Shown piece after piece: positions 34,053 through 46,243 of a stretch of DNA of 64,000 bases (positions are counted from its first letter, which is position 1; each line of letters begins with the position of its first letter). The position numbers and the translations under genes are program-made. The notes below the pieces were generated by a model. It was not told where the DNA came from, did not search any database, and saw nothing but the letters and a program-made list of their open reading frames with translations. The stretch covers positions 2,108,001-2,172,000 of the forward strand of contig JBCAMK010000006.1 of the NCBI GenBank assembly GCA_038503065.1, given 5' to 3'. This stretch comes from Paragyromitra xinjiangensis. Its lineage: Eukaryota > Ascomycota > Pezizomycetes > Pezizales > Discinaceae.

Positions 34053-35231
34053 GTTGTGGTGGTGGGTTATTGGTATAGAGGTTTTTATATCAGGCTTTGT
34101 TTGAGGTGTTAGTATCCGAGGCGCTGCGGTTTTAGATGTGTGGGCGGTTACTAGATAAAATTCATCATAATGTTCTACATCGACGGGCCTCAGCCCAGCA
34201 AACCATACAAACCCCCAGCCGACAGCATCTGGTGAATTAGAATTCCGGGTAATACTTTGACCCTCACTAAGGATGGGAGTGGTGTCGCGAGAAACTGATG
34301 TAGGTATATGCGAATGGAAAAGAGCGAGGGGAGAAATGGATCAAGTCAAGAGGGTGTTATACTATCTTGAATACCACATGTATCCGTAGGCAACACTGTA
34401 TGCGCACGACTCATGCCCACATGCACATACATGTATCCCTGACTCACGTTTATGTATACGAACCAACTATAGCTACAGATAGCCTACTAGATAACGGAGT
34501 TCGCAATCATAAGTTTACATTGGAATCTCATGCCCATGTCAATCGGGGACCTCTTTGTCGGTGGGCACACGTCGGTGGGGTTCCAAGAAAATCTACTTCG
34601 ATACGCCGGAACTCATCGCCCTAGATCCCTTGCTGCTACATGTCTTCTAGAAACAAAATGAATTCGCTGTCCTGAATTTTCTCAGCTTGGAAGCCCATAC
34701 CCAGATCTATTAAGTGGCACCAGCACCCTGTATGGGTTTATAAACTCTCACCCTGATAGTTTATCGTGCCTAAACCTAGGGATTATTTACTTTCGCGGAT
34801 AATTTGCTATCCCGTACGAATTTTACATAATACTTTGCATCTAACATATCGAGGTGCAGCTATTGGTAGAAAGCTATAGAATCCCTACCGCTGCACACAC
34901 ACCACGCAAAGTTACATATTGGTCGGGTTCCGGTAGATAAGGTCTGTAGGCGTATATTTGAGAGCTAAATACCAGGCAGGACGAAATACCCAGGCACACA
35001 ATAGTTTGTAGCTGTACCAACAGATAATGCTGACCTAAATGCCTCAGTTCTGACAAAAAAACGAAGAAAAGTCGCACGAAATTGTATATAGATAAGCCTA
35101 TTTATCCCTAGATGAGATGATTAATATGCTCATTTTAGCCAATCCCTCCTTTTGTATTTGAGGTAGAGCACTAGAGTAGAACAACCCCCAATTTCTCACA
35201 CGGCACCAGCACAATTTATGGGAAAGGACTA

Positions 35232-36157
35232 CAGAATACTCTCGCTATAAGAATACGGTCGAGACTAGAATATCATATTCTTATATGCTATTTATGTAGT
35301 TTATAGAGATCGAGAGGTGAAAGAAGACTTGATTTATATGCCTCCTACTGAGGTACTGACCCCGAATTTATAGGGGGCGCACACAGCTAGCACAGGAAAA
35401 TTTCTTCACAGGCTCCGGAACTTCCGACCTCATTCTCTAGCCTAGTGGGCCCTGCCACTGGAGCCTCCACTGGAGCCTCCTATCGATCCCCGATTAGGAA
35501 GCCTGTTTTCAACAATTTATTAATGCGTGTATGAAAAATCTATCTATCTAACAATTTATTAATGCGAAAACCGAGTGATAGCATATGACTAGTAACAAGA
35601 AACCCCGCTCTCCACCCTTTTACCTTAGCCATCTCCCGCACCAGCCAGCTACCTGTACCCCAGGATCTCGAGTGACGTTTTGTTGTGCCTACAGTACCAA
35701 AAAATGGGGTGGATCTACTACCGTATTTTTAGAAAATGCTGTATCAATTCTGGAGCGCTGCTGTATTTGCTAATAAATCCCGTAGCACTGCGGAATCAAT
35801 CCAGCATTTTTTTAGAATACTGTAAAAATGCTGTACCAATCGCATCCCCCTTTTTGGCACTGTAGTTCCCCAAATCATTGTATATTTTGAGATCACTTCA
35901 TTGCTATGATTGATCAGCTATGCGACGATGTGTGCAAAGTGAAATATGGCAACCTGAACAATCTCAGCATTTAACCTTGTCTTATAACCTTAACCTTTCA
36001 CTACCTATAAGAATACTCTAACAAATCCCTTCCAAAATCTCAAGAATATTCTTTGGTGATATCTTTATTTTGCCATGCAAAAATCAGCAAGACCAGGAAA
36101 CCATATTCTTATAGAGTGTTTATCATTATTCACAGTATTCTTATAGCGAGTCTTCTG
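35232..36157. mobile_element. TA-flanked terminal-inverted-repeat element (about 926 bases, non-coding)
   Basis: The left end reads TA then CAGAATACTCTCGCTATAAG and the right end is its reverse complement with a two-base gap (CTTATAGCGAGTCTTCTG then TA), giving about 28-base imperfect inverted repeats next to TA dinucleotides. TATAAGAATAC recurs inside, near 36007, and inverted near 36111. There is no transposase frame. TA flanks point to the Tc1/mariner/pogo superfamily, so this would be a non-autonomous (MITE-like) or deleted copy. A second element sits inside it. Confidence 0.55.
35692..35863. mobile_element. Nested 172-base MITE with TA target duplication
   Basis: Begins CAGTACCAAAAAATGGGG and ends CCCCCTTTTTGGCACTG, inverted repeats of about 25 bases with few mismatches, flanked by TA on both sides (35690-35691 and 35864-35865). 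It lies within the larger element. Size, ends and TA duplication fit a Tc1/mariner- or pogo-type miniature element. It has no coding capacity. Confidence 0.7.
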
Positions 36158-36262
36158 TAGTCATCAACTTCCCAATTAACTCCGGTTTAGCTCTTCCTAT
36201 TGATACAGGTAACTCTCCTTAAGGAAAAACCACGTTCGTGACATGTCCATGTCTTCAACCTC

Positions 36263-39200
36263 TCAAGTCCGCTTCCTTTTAGGGCGCAACCAATTCCGCT
36301 TACCCAAACTCGGTCCAAGTAAATCAGTCCCTCTATGAGTTAAAGATGAAGCTCGCGTTATATACTCAGAAGAAAGATCACTCCCCGCTTCTTGGTCGTG
36401 TTTACGTTTCCGGTTTCTCAACTTAGATTGTTTGAGCCTCCTTGAGAGTGATTTCGACCACTTCTGAAGACTTTCACCAGCCCCATTTTCAATCCAAGCC
36501 TCGATCTACAATATTTTATTAGTTCATGATCCCACTTCCGTGAGGGGGACCCAACATACTGGTAGATACTTGAACATGAGCCACGCTAGAATGACAATAG
36601 CAAAGACAGGTCCAGAAATCACAACATACCACCACCAATCAGGATTATTTTCAACCAGGTTTACATTCATACCGAACAGACTCTGTCAGGTTCACATATT
36701 AGTATCATCACAACAGAGGAAGCCAGGGAGAGCTAATGAGTATAAAGGAGACACTACCGCTACAAATAACAGTGGCAGGAAAACGAACTATGTCCAAAAT
36801 TAGTACCATTGATTTGAAAGCATTAACAGATCAGATCTTACTGTAATCCAACTAAGCCGTTTCATACTCATTGCTGTTGATGTAGACGCTTGGGCCTCAT
36901 AAATCGAAACCAAGCTAAATTGCTAGAAAGTAATGAAAAGTTAGCATTACAACCACACATACCCGGGAATAAGACCTCACTAATTTGATTAGTTCCTGAG
37001 TTGTTACGTTCAAACTTAAAATGTGCCTTTCGATATCATCTTTCAACTTGGCGATTTTCTCTTCCAAGTGCTTGAGAGCGATCCCTTCCCCACTCCTGCG
37101 AGCCATCGCCTCCCCTTTTTTGGGATCCCCACCTTCCCCATCTCTAACATCCCTCTCCAATTCATTTTTGGCATCACCCCCTTCCGCGTTATCACCATAG
37201 TACTCCATCTCCCAAGCCTTCACTTCCTCATACAGAACACTTTCATCCTTAAACATTGCTGCAAGCACCTTTGCCTTACGCACATGGAGACCCAAGAGCT
37301 CTTGGAAATCATCCCATTTTTGAGCATCCTTTAACAAACTATCAATGAGCAAAGGATCACCTCCTTTTTGAAGTAGGACATTTTGACGCTAAAACAGACC
37401 CTAGTCAACGAGGTGAAAACGCGAATGAATTGGCGCAGGAATGATACATACACTTCTCGCCAGATGTTGTTCGGCTCGTGACACAACGTGTGTCCACTTA
37501 TCGTACAAGTCAAGAATGAACAGGGTAAAAAAATCCACCCCGTGACTAGGAACCCAGCCATGTGGTAGTGTACTCCGAAAATCCATCGATCGAAACACAT
37601 GTTTGGCTGACTGTGTGGCAGCGCTAGCGTAGTTTGTTTCAGAATTTAACGCGTTATCATTCCTCCACATGCACCAAGAAATATCGCTCTTTTGCATCCT
37701 GGTCTCAAAATTGTTATTCATGCCTGACTCAATCTGCTGCGCATCTTGTGGGGTCCTTTCATCGAACTTTGGAACGAAACATTTAAACGATACGTAGCAG
37801 CTTAGAATCCCTATTTAATTCGTTAGACTTGCGAGATGGGTGGGTTTGGGCTTATAACCTTTTACGGACTCTGTCATCATTTTCGTCCTTGGATTAGGAA
37901 TTCCTTCCCCAAACTCCTCCGCATGATCTAATACCACCCAAAACCATCGTACAACAGCTTGGTTTTCAAATGATTTGCGTTTCTCTTCTATAGACCCCAT
38001 ATGGAGCACAGGAGGGCAAAGAATTTCTTGAAGTTCGACGTCTGACCCCAGGCCAAATGCGGAACTACGATAGGTCAGCATATGTTTAAGAAGGGGTGCT
38101 GTTTACCATACAAAAGGTGTTTTGCTTGCGGAAGCTTTGGCTCCTGGAAATGATAATTCACAGCATCCTTAGCAATGGAGTTGATCCTACGGCCCGCGAG
38201 ATCCTCACTGATCTGAAACACTTTGTCTTTGCTAATGCCAAAAGCCTTACGCAAGAATCGCATACTGTAACGGCGAAGATCTGCCCCCTTCTCAATCAAG
38301 AGCTTGCTGACCGTATTGATTGATTCACATTGCAAAGCAATGTCTAGCGGTGTACGACCCTTATTGTCTTCGATATCGGTATCTGCTCCAGCACGGAGCA
38401 AACGCCGGACCCCCGTAGCATAGTTGCCTTCTGCTGCGAGGTGGAGAGCAGTCATGCCACCGTAGTCTTGGAAGTTAGCATCTAGGATGCCTTGTGAGAC
38501 TTGTGTTAAAAGATAGTCCAAGACAGCTAACTGTTGGTACTCAATTGCGCGATGCAAACAAGTCCGCCGGGAACGATCTGTCGAGCTAATTAAAGCACCA
38601 GAATCCACCAACAGCTTCAGCACTTCCAGAAATCCTCCCTCTGTAGCTGCCTGCACTGCCGTTTTGCCATTCACATTCGCTGCTAGTGCGTTCGCATCGG
38701 CACCTTTGTCGAGTAATATTTTAACCACCCCATGATGCCCACCTTCAGCAGCCGCCTGCAAAGCAGTTCTACCGAAAAAGTTCCCGGGTGACGCATTGAT
38801 GCTAGCCCCTGCGTCGAGAAGAATTCTGACAGTTGATTGATCACCGCCCTCAGCAGCGGCCTGGAGCGGCGTTCTCCAATTCCTCGGGTTGGCATTCACG
38901 TCCGCCCCTGCATTAATTAATTGCTCTACTATCCTATAATGCCCACCCCTAGCTGCCATCTCTATGGCAGTCCGGCCATGCTCAGATTCCAGGTCAAGGT
39001 CCGCCTTAAATAGCCAGGAGCTTAATAATAGCGCTACCACTTCCGAGTGACCACCGCCTGCGGCTGCGTGCAAGGCACCGGCACGAGGATTCGCACGAAG
39101 GTTGAGCAATCCGGTAACAACATACTGGTTTCCACTCTTAGCAGCGGCTGTGAGAGCCCTTGCCAGGGCAAGCTCATGTCTACCAGCCCCAGCCCCGATC

Positions 39201-40231
39201 AAAGTCTCCACTAAATCCCAATTTCCCGTTTGAGCAGCTGCCTCCAAAGCTGTTTTTCCACCCCAAAATGCTGGTGCTTCATCCACACTCGCACCTAGAA
39301 TAAGTAAACTCTGCACCAAAGCCACGTTTCCACTTTCCGCAGCCGCTTGGAGGGCGGTTCGGCCCGCATAATACGCTGCCGGCTCGTGGACATTGAGTGC
39401 ACGCTTAGCGATTTCATCCACTTGCTTGAGTTTCTGCACGACCCCCTCATGCCCATATTGCGCAGCCGCTTGTAGAGCCGTCCTACCCAGGTAATCCGAT
39501 ACTTTCCCGTTAATTTCGGCTCCTTTACTAGCCAGCCGATCTACTCCGTCCTCGAACCCACTTTCCGCGGCCGCTTGGAGTGCTGTTCGACCACGGATAA
39601 GACCCGGTGCTGCGTTGATATTAGCCCCTGCATCGATCAATTGAAGCAAAACAACCAGATTTCCGCTGCCTGCAGCTGCCTGCAAAGCTGTTCGTCCGTT
39701 GTACCATCCAGCTTCTGCATCCATCACAGCCCCACGATGAAGTAGAGTTATGATCAGTCCGGTTTGGCCAGTTTCTGCTGCAGCTTGCAAGGCTGTCCTT
39801 CCATTCATTTTTGATGCAGGGGAATTGATGTCGGCACCGGCACCGAGTAAAATATCGACTATCCGATGTTGTCCTGCTCCAGCTGCGGCCTGTAACGCTG
39901 TTCTACTGCCCTTCTCGTCTGGTAATATCCAGTCGTGTGGCTCACGACTAAACATTTCATGAATCATACGGCCGTTACCCGCCATTGAAACTGCGCGTCT
40001 GTCGGCTGCCTCAAATGGGTATGCATTGACGTCGGCTCCATGGTCAAGTAGCCATTGCACCCGGTCAACTTCCCCCGTCCTTGCAGCTTCGACTAGCAAG
40101 GCCTCCAGGTCCATATCACCAAAGGGTATTTCTTGTACCGTCGTACCTGTCGGGGGTAAAACAGTGGGAGCTTGGAAGCTTGGATCTTTTTCTGACTCAA
40201 ATTCCGCCATCGGGGTCTGCGGCGACTCCAT
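36263..40231 (-). CDS. Ankyrin-repeat protein fused to a CorA-like membrane domain; frame apparently broken near the C-terminus
   Basis: Exons on the minus strand: 40231-38112, 38064-37859, 37810-37452, 37388-36981, 36922-36842, 36787-36758, 36683-36560 and 36505-36263, about 1,190 codons. Residues about 30-640 are some 17 ankyrin repeats (GRTALQAAAESG type). Then comes a charged helical region (VLLQKGGDPLLIDSLLKDAQ, HLEEKIAKLKDDIERHI) and a CorA-like end: MKRLSWIT, FVFLPLLFVA and SLFGMN, with the GMN motif of CorA/Alr1 magnesium channels (PF01544), then a second helix and a basic tail. Two problems: the 48-base intron 37858-37811 needs a weak GTTATA donor to avoid an in-frame TAA at about 37816, and GTAAAA right after GMN has one A too many, shifting the second membrane helix out of frame. 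Either a decaying gene or a sequence error. Metal transport is not assured in such fusions. Confidence 0.72.
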
Positions 40232-43200
40232 CGTAGTGTCGTCTGATCTAGAAAATGGCAATTGGTCAATTTAAATTGCCATATTTTGGGCTTCATAACC
40301 TACTATAAAGTGTTCGAGGAAGAGACAAATCTCACGATCTTGGCTTTCGTGGCCTGTGGAGTGAAAGTATTTCCGATAGAAATTTCAGAGCCCGGCGGGG
40401 AGCTTGAGCGTAAAATAAACGAGGTAAAGCGGACGAAGGTGCCCCCTCCCCACAAGACGAGAGCTTAAACCTCCTTTTGTAAAAGACCTCACTGGTTGAA
40501 TTCGTGGATAAAGATTCGCAAGTGTAAAATGATAGCCGAAACTCTGCGCATTGCTCACAAAGCATTGAAAATGCAGCCTAATCTCCTCTTATCTAACCAC
40601 TAAACTTCATTTATCTCTACCTCTCACATCTGTATTAGACACGTAGAAGTCTCACTTTTGTGGCGCCAAGGTATATCCTTCGCAGAATTGAGGTTGCTCG
40701 ATTTCTGAACATTATCGACAGTTGATACAATATGACCCATCGTAACCCCAATTGGCCAGTATCCAGAAACGGCTGGAAGCATGATAGAGATCGAAGATTC
40801 CCTTCTCAAAAATCGCCAAGTGCACACATTATCGGTAATTCTGGGAAGGAAAAATAATAGGGTATGTCTAAGACACCGTATAGCGTGTCGAAATAAGGTT
40901 GGAGGAAGCTGTTGACGCTTTTACCACCTTGGCACGTCGCGAATCAAGAGCCGCATCAAGCTTGGCATCGAGCTTGGCATGGAATTACCGCAGCTAAACA
41001 TCTCCATACCTGGTAACTAAACATCAAAATATCAATCCCGGCACTGACGAATAGTAAGGAAAGATAGTATTCGGTCGGCTAACCTCAATTTTTTCTAGCA
41101 AGTACTTGACCTAATTCGAGTTAACGGATATCAATACCACTCCCTGAGCCTTCAAGCAACACCATTAATACTCAAGTTCAACGCAACGAACTTACAGACT
41201 CATCTTGCATGATGGAGATCTCGAAAGAAAATCCGGGCTATACCCATGCTGCCGTTCCGAAGTTGCGCCACCTAGACAGGGAACTTCTTATCCCCTAAAA
41301 ACTTGCGAAGCTGTCTAAATTCAAGGGTTTTACATACGAAATGCCAGAAAACAGTGGTATTTTATTCAGAACCGATACCCCAAAGGTGTCAAAAGGGCTC
41401 CAAAAGAGGCGCGGGAGACTGCCGAGACTGCCCCCAACCAATAAAAATAGCTTTCTCACCAGATATTACCTGCTTGGGCAACGCGGCTTCAAAACGGCCG
41501 CATGAGTAAACCGCCAGACGAATCGCCTAAAGGCTACCCAACTACTCGCAACAGGCATAAGAAACCCGAAAACGCAAGTGTGAGCTAACCAACCAAATCG
41601 TGGATGTGCTGAATCAAGACGAACCAAAAATTATTGCCAGCGAAAGTCATTTTCGGGTTGCGAGTAAATCAATAACACTAAAGCACATCCCATACGGTTC
41701 TTTCTCCAGCTCCGAGTGCTTGGGGCCAGAAACTGCCACATGTTAAGAAGCAAGCCGAGTGATATTTCATGCTGATTGGCATCCCAACGGTAACGATTTA
41801 GTATGGTTGTCCACGACCACTAATTTCCTGGCTACAAATGTGAGTAGAATCCTTTACCCTCGGGAAAAAAGGAAGACATCGCTCTGCCGCAATAAAAATT
41901 CTCTCATCCCCAACAACAACAGAGACACTCAAGAGCGCCACCGCCTTATGTGACAGAAATTTACCATATCGGCGACCAGTTTCCTCCTTTGACCTGAGAG
42001 CCATGTGTATCCATCGCAGCACTTGGCAATCCACCTTATTTGAACGAAAGCCTGGATAAAGTACGAATGTCGATCGTCCGCATAGCCGCGCCGACAAAGA
42101 AACAACCGAAGAACGCGTCACTGAACCACAAATATATTTATCCTCCTCCAATTTCACGCATCCGATTTCTTGGAAATAAAGTACACGTCAGTTCAGGCAT
42201 GGCATTCGTGCGCAGCACATCTCCATAAGCTGTGGTAATTGGTGAATACCCGGGTTCAAAGATACGACACTAAGTAGTGCCAAGATCTGGGGTCGCGTAT
42301 TTTATGCAGGTTTTGGTGGCGTTTTCCGCCCCACCTGGTCGATCCCATAAGCTTATTCGCTTGCTATTAATGTCACCTTTAACCGAGGGAGCAGAGCAGC
42401 CTCGCCCATTCCCGGTTGGCTGGGGGAAATGTCAAAATATGCCCGCCGCAAAGTTATCAATTTACAGAATCCGCAGGGCTTTGCTGAACTCTTTCACCAG
42501 TTATCACTCAGTATAGTTTCCCAACTCATCATTGTTCCAGGCAATAACTACCCGCACCAAGGCTCTGGGATGATATCACTAATCGTTCCATAATTTTCCC
42601 ACTAACTCGTCACTAGATAAACTTATGGGCAAGTTTCCAAGAAGCGTTTTAAACTCACCGATAGCCCTTTGTCTTATTGAGCCCGTTACCTTGAGCGTTT
42701 TAAAACCCTCCAGCCCAACGTCATGAATCCCATTAGCTCCTTAGCCATCAGGCTTTGTTCTCCAGCCCCCAACCCACAATGATAGGTGGTGGAGTTTCTA
42801 CGTGTTATTCTTTGACTGCCCGGTGGTGTTGCGATACCACATCCCCGCCAAAAAGTGCTAGCAAGCGTAGAACATTAAAATCTCCTCAATTACAAAACAC
42901 GGTTTTGCCCTCAAAGACCGCCCTATGACTCGTCAGAGCACTTAACGATATGATGTACTATACCTTACGACCCGAGCCATCCTGTATATCCTCCATTGCT
43001 TTAATCGGCGATGCCGGATATCTGTTCCAGGTAGTAATTTTACACGTATCACGTGATACCTGGAAATGCTAGGGGCGATCTAGGCGTATCAAGTGTCACA
43101 TTATCTTAAAACCCACATGGCCATAGTGCCCAAACCAAGTATTTTGACAGCTCTGGGAAAGATCTAACCGTATGATGCATAAAGGAATGTCTTCGATGTT

Positions 43201-44540
43201 GCCCAATCGTCATCTTTTTGGCCTCATGCACGGACGCGATAGTACTCGTACCATTATAAAAATCCGAAGGCGTAATTCCACCACCAACCTCTCTAAAAAG
43301 AAATTGGCCCATAAAAGTGGCGAAAACTTTATACCCCTGTGCTATGATGTCATTAAATTTTAAGATGGACTATTAAGATCCCCTGTCGTCGTAAACTATG
43401 TTGATCCTTATCAATATATTACGGTTACCCCTCCCATTACGTTGGGGTTAGTAGCGAGTGAGTTTATATGACAAGGCTTTGGTTTACCTCGTGAATATAT
43501 TATAGGCCTTGTTCATCAGTGACGTCGAGCAGGCGAGTGATCGACCATGTAGGTACCATATTTTACCATTAAGGCCAAGCTTTCACCGTTGCAGATCTGT
43601 AGTCAGCCGATTGACATCCCAGAAAACGGTTAAATCGGAAACCGCATCCCAATCGATAAACCCACAAGATGCCAGCCCCTGAGAAGTGTATTAGCCGATA
43701 GGAGAAGCAATGCAACTGACATTTATGCCCTGGGGCGAATCACATCATCAAAGCCGAGAAAACACAATCCCATATGCCATCATTCAGGCCAAGCTTTTGT
43801 AAACCCAGGTCAATCGCGAGGCAGGATCCGGAGCCATTTGCCGGAAACAGGATATCGGCATACCGATTGTTTATCGATATCACTATTGGTGTCACATAAG
43901 ACACCCCCGAGCGATTACAGGTAAGAATACCAGGATATGAAGCCGGCAACCCCGCGGCGCATGGTTGCTTTTTATAGACACTTTCACAAAGCATTGAAGA
44001 GGGGCAAACCAGTTTCGATTCAAGACAGCCGCAGGGAGTCGTTATACCAGAACTTTAAAGGAAACAAGCTTCATATGCGCTTGTGTAAATGTTTCGAAGT
44101 GAATGCAAGTGTTTTCCTCGAATCCCTATGGGATTGTTTTTTTCATGATGATTACCTACTCTTTCGGAAAATACCTTCCGGATCGAATAGGCGCTTGGTT
44201 GATAACAGTTCAGATCCAGCTGCTTGTGGAATGATGTCCAAAAATTCTCATCATTTCCGAGAGTTGTTAGGTATGGGCTGCGGCTGAGGAATAAATAATC
44301 ATGCCAGCCCTCGATGCTATTGCATCGTTTGCTGCAGTTCGTGGATGAATGTCGAGACGATTCAGGTTTTGAGACAAGGTTATGGGGGGGTCTGGGTAGG
44401 ATGGATGATGCATGCAAGCGAGCAGAAAGACTCGTCTCCAGTGCCGTATTTCCGTGGGAGGGAATTTTTGCACCGTTGCTTTAACACGTGGAAATGTTGA
44501 TGATTGGATCGATCAAGAATGTTATGGGTGAGGGAGACCA

Positions 44541-44595
44541 TAGTCTCGTGCCCAGTCCCATCACTGAAAGCCATGGCAGTAGGGGATGGGAACGA
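44541..44595. repeat. 55-base hairpin repeat, copy 2
   Basis: Shares TAGTCTCGTGCCCA at its left and GGCAGTAGGGGATGGGAACGA at its right end with 22265-22319; the middle differs by small indels. The stem-forming ends are the conserved part and the loop keeps AGCCAT. Confidence 0.6.
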
Positions 44596-45330
44596 GCCTA
44601 GGGAGACCAAGTCGTTGCTCTGAGAAATCTTTCATCGACCGGCAAGGATGAGTGATACGAGTCCTCTCGCATCATGTAATGGCTTGCGTATCAGCCACAG
44701 CCACGAAGAGGGCCCATAACTCGTGGCTTCGCGAAGCTATTCTTGTCCTTAGACCCTACAAGTTGGTATTCCTTGCAACTCGCAACCGTTATTTTTGGAG
44801 AACGTTCGTGGACAGCAGACGTGGGCCAAGTTGCAAGACTTTCTACCGTTCCATGTGCGTCACTGGAGTCTGGCAGGAGCAAGAAACCACTGGGGTTTAC
44901 CGTCTTTGGAAAAGCTTGACCTGGACAAAGTTCCGGTTGATCGTTCCCCAGGCAGTTAGTGCTCCTGCAAGAAACAAGATTGCCAAGTACTTCTCGAACG
45001 ACAGCAGTTACAGATCGGGGTTAGAGCTGTCTTTTCTGCCCTGCGCCTCGCACCAAGATGCGGCTGAATCCACGCTAACGCAGCATGCACGTCCACACAG
45101 ACAGGCGCAGCAGCCCTGTGGACCGTATCCCTTTCCCTTTCCGTATGCTGGTTGGAAGTGCAACCAGGGCCACCCGCAGGGGCAAAAGCGGGAGCAGGTA
45201 GGCAGGCAGGCAAGAGACTAATGCCAACCCCCCAAATCTGTCTGGGCGGGTAGGCTCTGCGCTCACACGTCCCGGAGCTTTCGGCGGGAAATGAAAGGGG
45301 CTTCAATCTGGGGACGAGCCGAACGATTGA

Positions 45331-45337
45331 TATAAAA
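45331..45337 (+). promoter_or_regulatory. TATA box candidate of the GPI protein gene
   Basis: TATAAAA 150 bases before the ATG at 45487, followed by a C/T-rich leader ending CCTTCAAG. Fits a strongly expressed secreted protein gene. Confidence 0.55.
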
Positions 45338-45486
45338 TGTCCCCACGTTCCCCTCCAAGTTTCCATTATCCCATCCTCACCACCGTAAATCTCAATCGTT
45401 CAATTTTAGCTATCTGCCCTTATAGTCGATTCTTCTTTCCCACTTCCTTTCTCAACAGTCGCTAATTCAAATACCAATCCTTCAAG

Positions 45487-46243
45487 ATGCAGTACAAATA
45501 CTTCACGGCCCTCCTTCTCTCGTCTGTTGTCTCGTCAGCTCTCGCAGCTCCCGAGCCCCAGCTCATGTAAGCATTTAATGATTGATCTTTCTTGCTACAA
45601 GATCTAACGGAAAACCCTTTCTAGTGACCCAACAAAGATCGACTCTGTCATTTCAAACATCAACGGTGCTGCTTCTACGGCCCAGAACGTCGCTTCCGCT
45701 ATCGCCGGCGGTGCTGATGCAGTCACCTCTTTCGTCGGAAGTCAAATTACCGACGCAGCATCGTCAGCCCTTTCTGGCGTGAGGTCTGACGCCTCTAGCC
45801 TCGAGTCCAAACTGTCTTCCCTTACCAGCCGTGTTGGTGCTATCCCGTCGTCTGAACTGTCTGCGTATCACTCGATGGTCTCATCTGTTGAGTCTCGTAT
45901 CGACTCAGACTTGTCGGTTTTCACCACTTGGAACGGTTATACTTCCGTTATCGCTGGCTGGGAATCTGCCGCAGCCAATGGTACCGCCGCAGCCGCTTCT
46001 TTCATTTCTGGCGTCACTGCCTGGCCATCATCTTTCGATGCGGCTGCCAAGTCTTCCTTCGCCTCTGTTTTGAACAGTGCTGCCTCGCATCTCACTTCTT
46101 CTCCTACTCCCACTGGTGGTGCTGCCAATACTGGCGGTTCTCCTTCTCCATCTGCTAGCTCTACTGGCGCTGGTAACAAGATTGCCCTTGCCGGATCGAT
46201 GATGGGAGCTGCAGCTATCTTGGCTGCTGCCTTGGCTTTGTAA
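45487..46243 (+). CDS. Predicted GPI-anchored secreted protein
   Basis: Two exons, 45487-45566 and 45625-46243, encode 232 residues; the intron runs GTAAGC to TCTAG and the junction restores an Ile codon. A signal peptide covers about residues 1-20 (YFTALLLSSVVSSALA, cut before APEP). The middle is Ala/Ser-rich and helical, with repeated SxxSxxxS spacing (DASSLESKLSSLTSRVGAI) and one N-glycosylation site (NGTA). A Ser/Pro/Thr/Gly-rich linker follows near 180-210, then a short small-residue region (STGAGN) and a C-terminal hydrophobic tail (MMGAAAILAAALAL) without charge, the pattern of a GPI addition signal. It probably sits at the plasma membrane or in the cell wall. The middle domain resembles fungal cell-wall proteins of the 'hydrophobic surface binding' kind in composition only; family not assigned. 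Confidence 0.87.

Larger units (their letters stand above)
34053..36262. other. Intergenic occupied largely by inverted-repeat elements
   Basis: Contains TACATGTA at 34428-34435, the TA-flanked elements at 35232-36157 and 35692-35863, a 12-base tandem (ACTGGAGCCTCC, twice, near 35455-35480) and a 17-base direct repeat AACAATTTATTAATGCG near 35510 and 35550. No gene. Confidence 0.6.
40232..45486. other. Long intergenic stretch
   Basis: No supported gene. Short frames at 41798-42157, 43740-43994, 44055-44417 and 44652-45221 have no motif; the last is C/Q-rich and lies in the promoter of the GPI protein gene. Contains a 12-base palindrome TATCACGTGATA at about 43047-43058 inside a CCAGGTA...TACCTGG inverted repeat, and the hairpin repeat copy at 44541-44595. 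Confidence 0.5.

Noticed and set aside
40232..40261. Ten extra codons before the ankyrin protein ATG
   Set aside because: The first codon is TTG, and the sequence TTTTCTAG within it looks like an acceptor, so a 5' non-coding exon is possible; the ATG at 40231 is the first sound start.
44652..45221. 189-codon plus-strand frame before the GPI protein gene
   Set aside because: No domain; basic and Gln/Arg-rich at the end, crossed by another frame on the minus strand, and it lies in the promoter region of the next gene.
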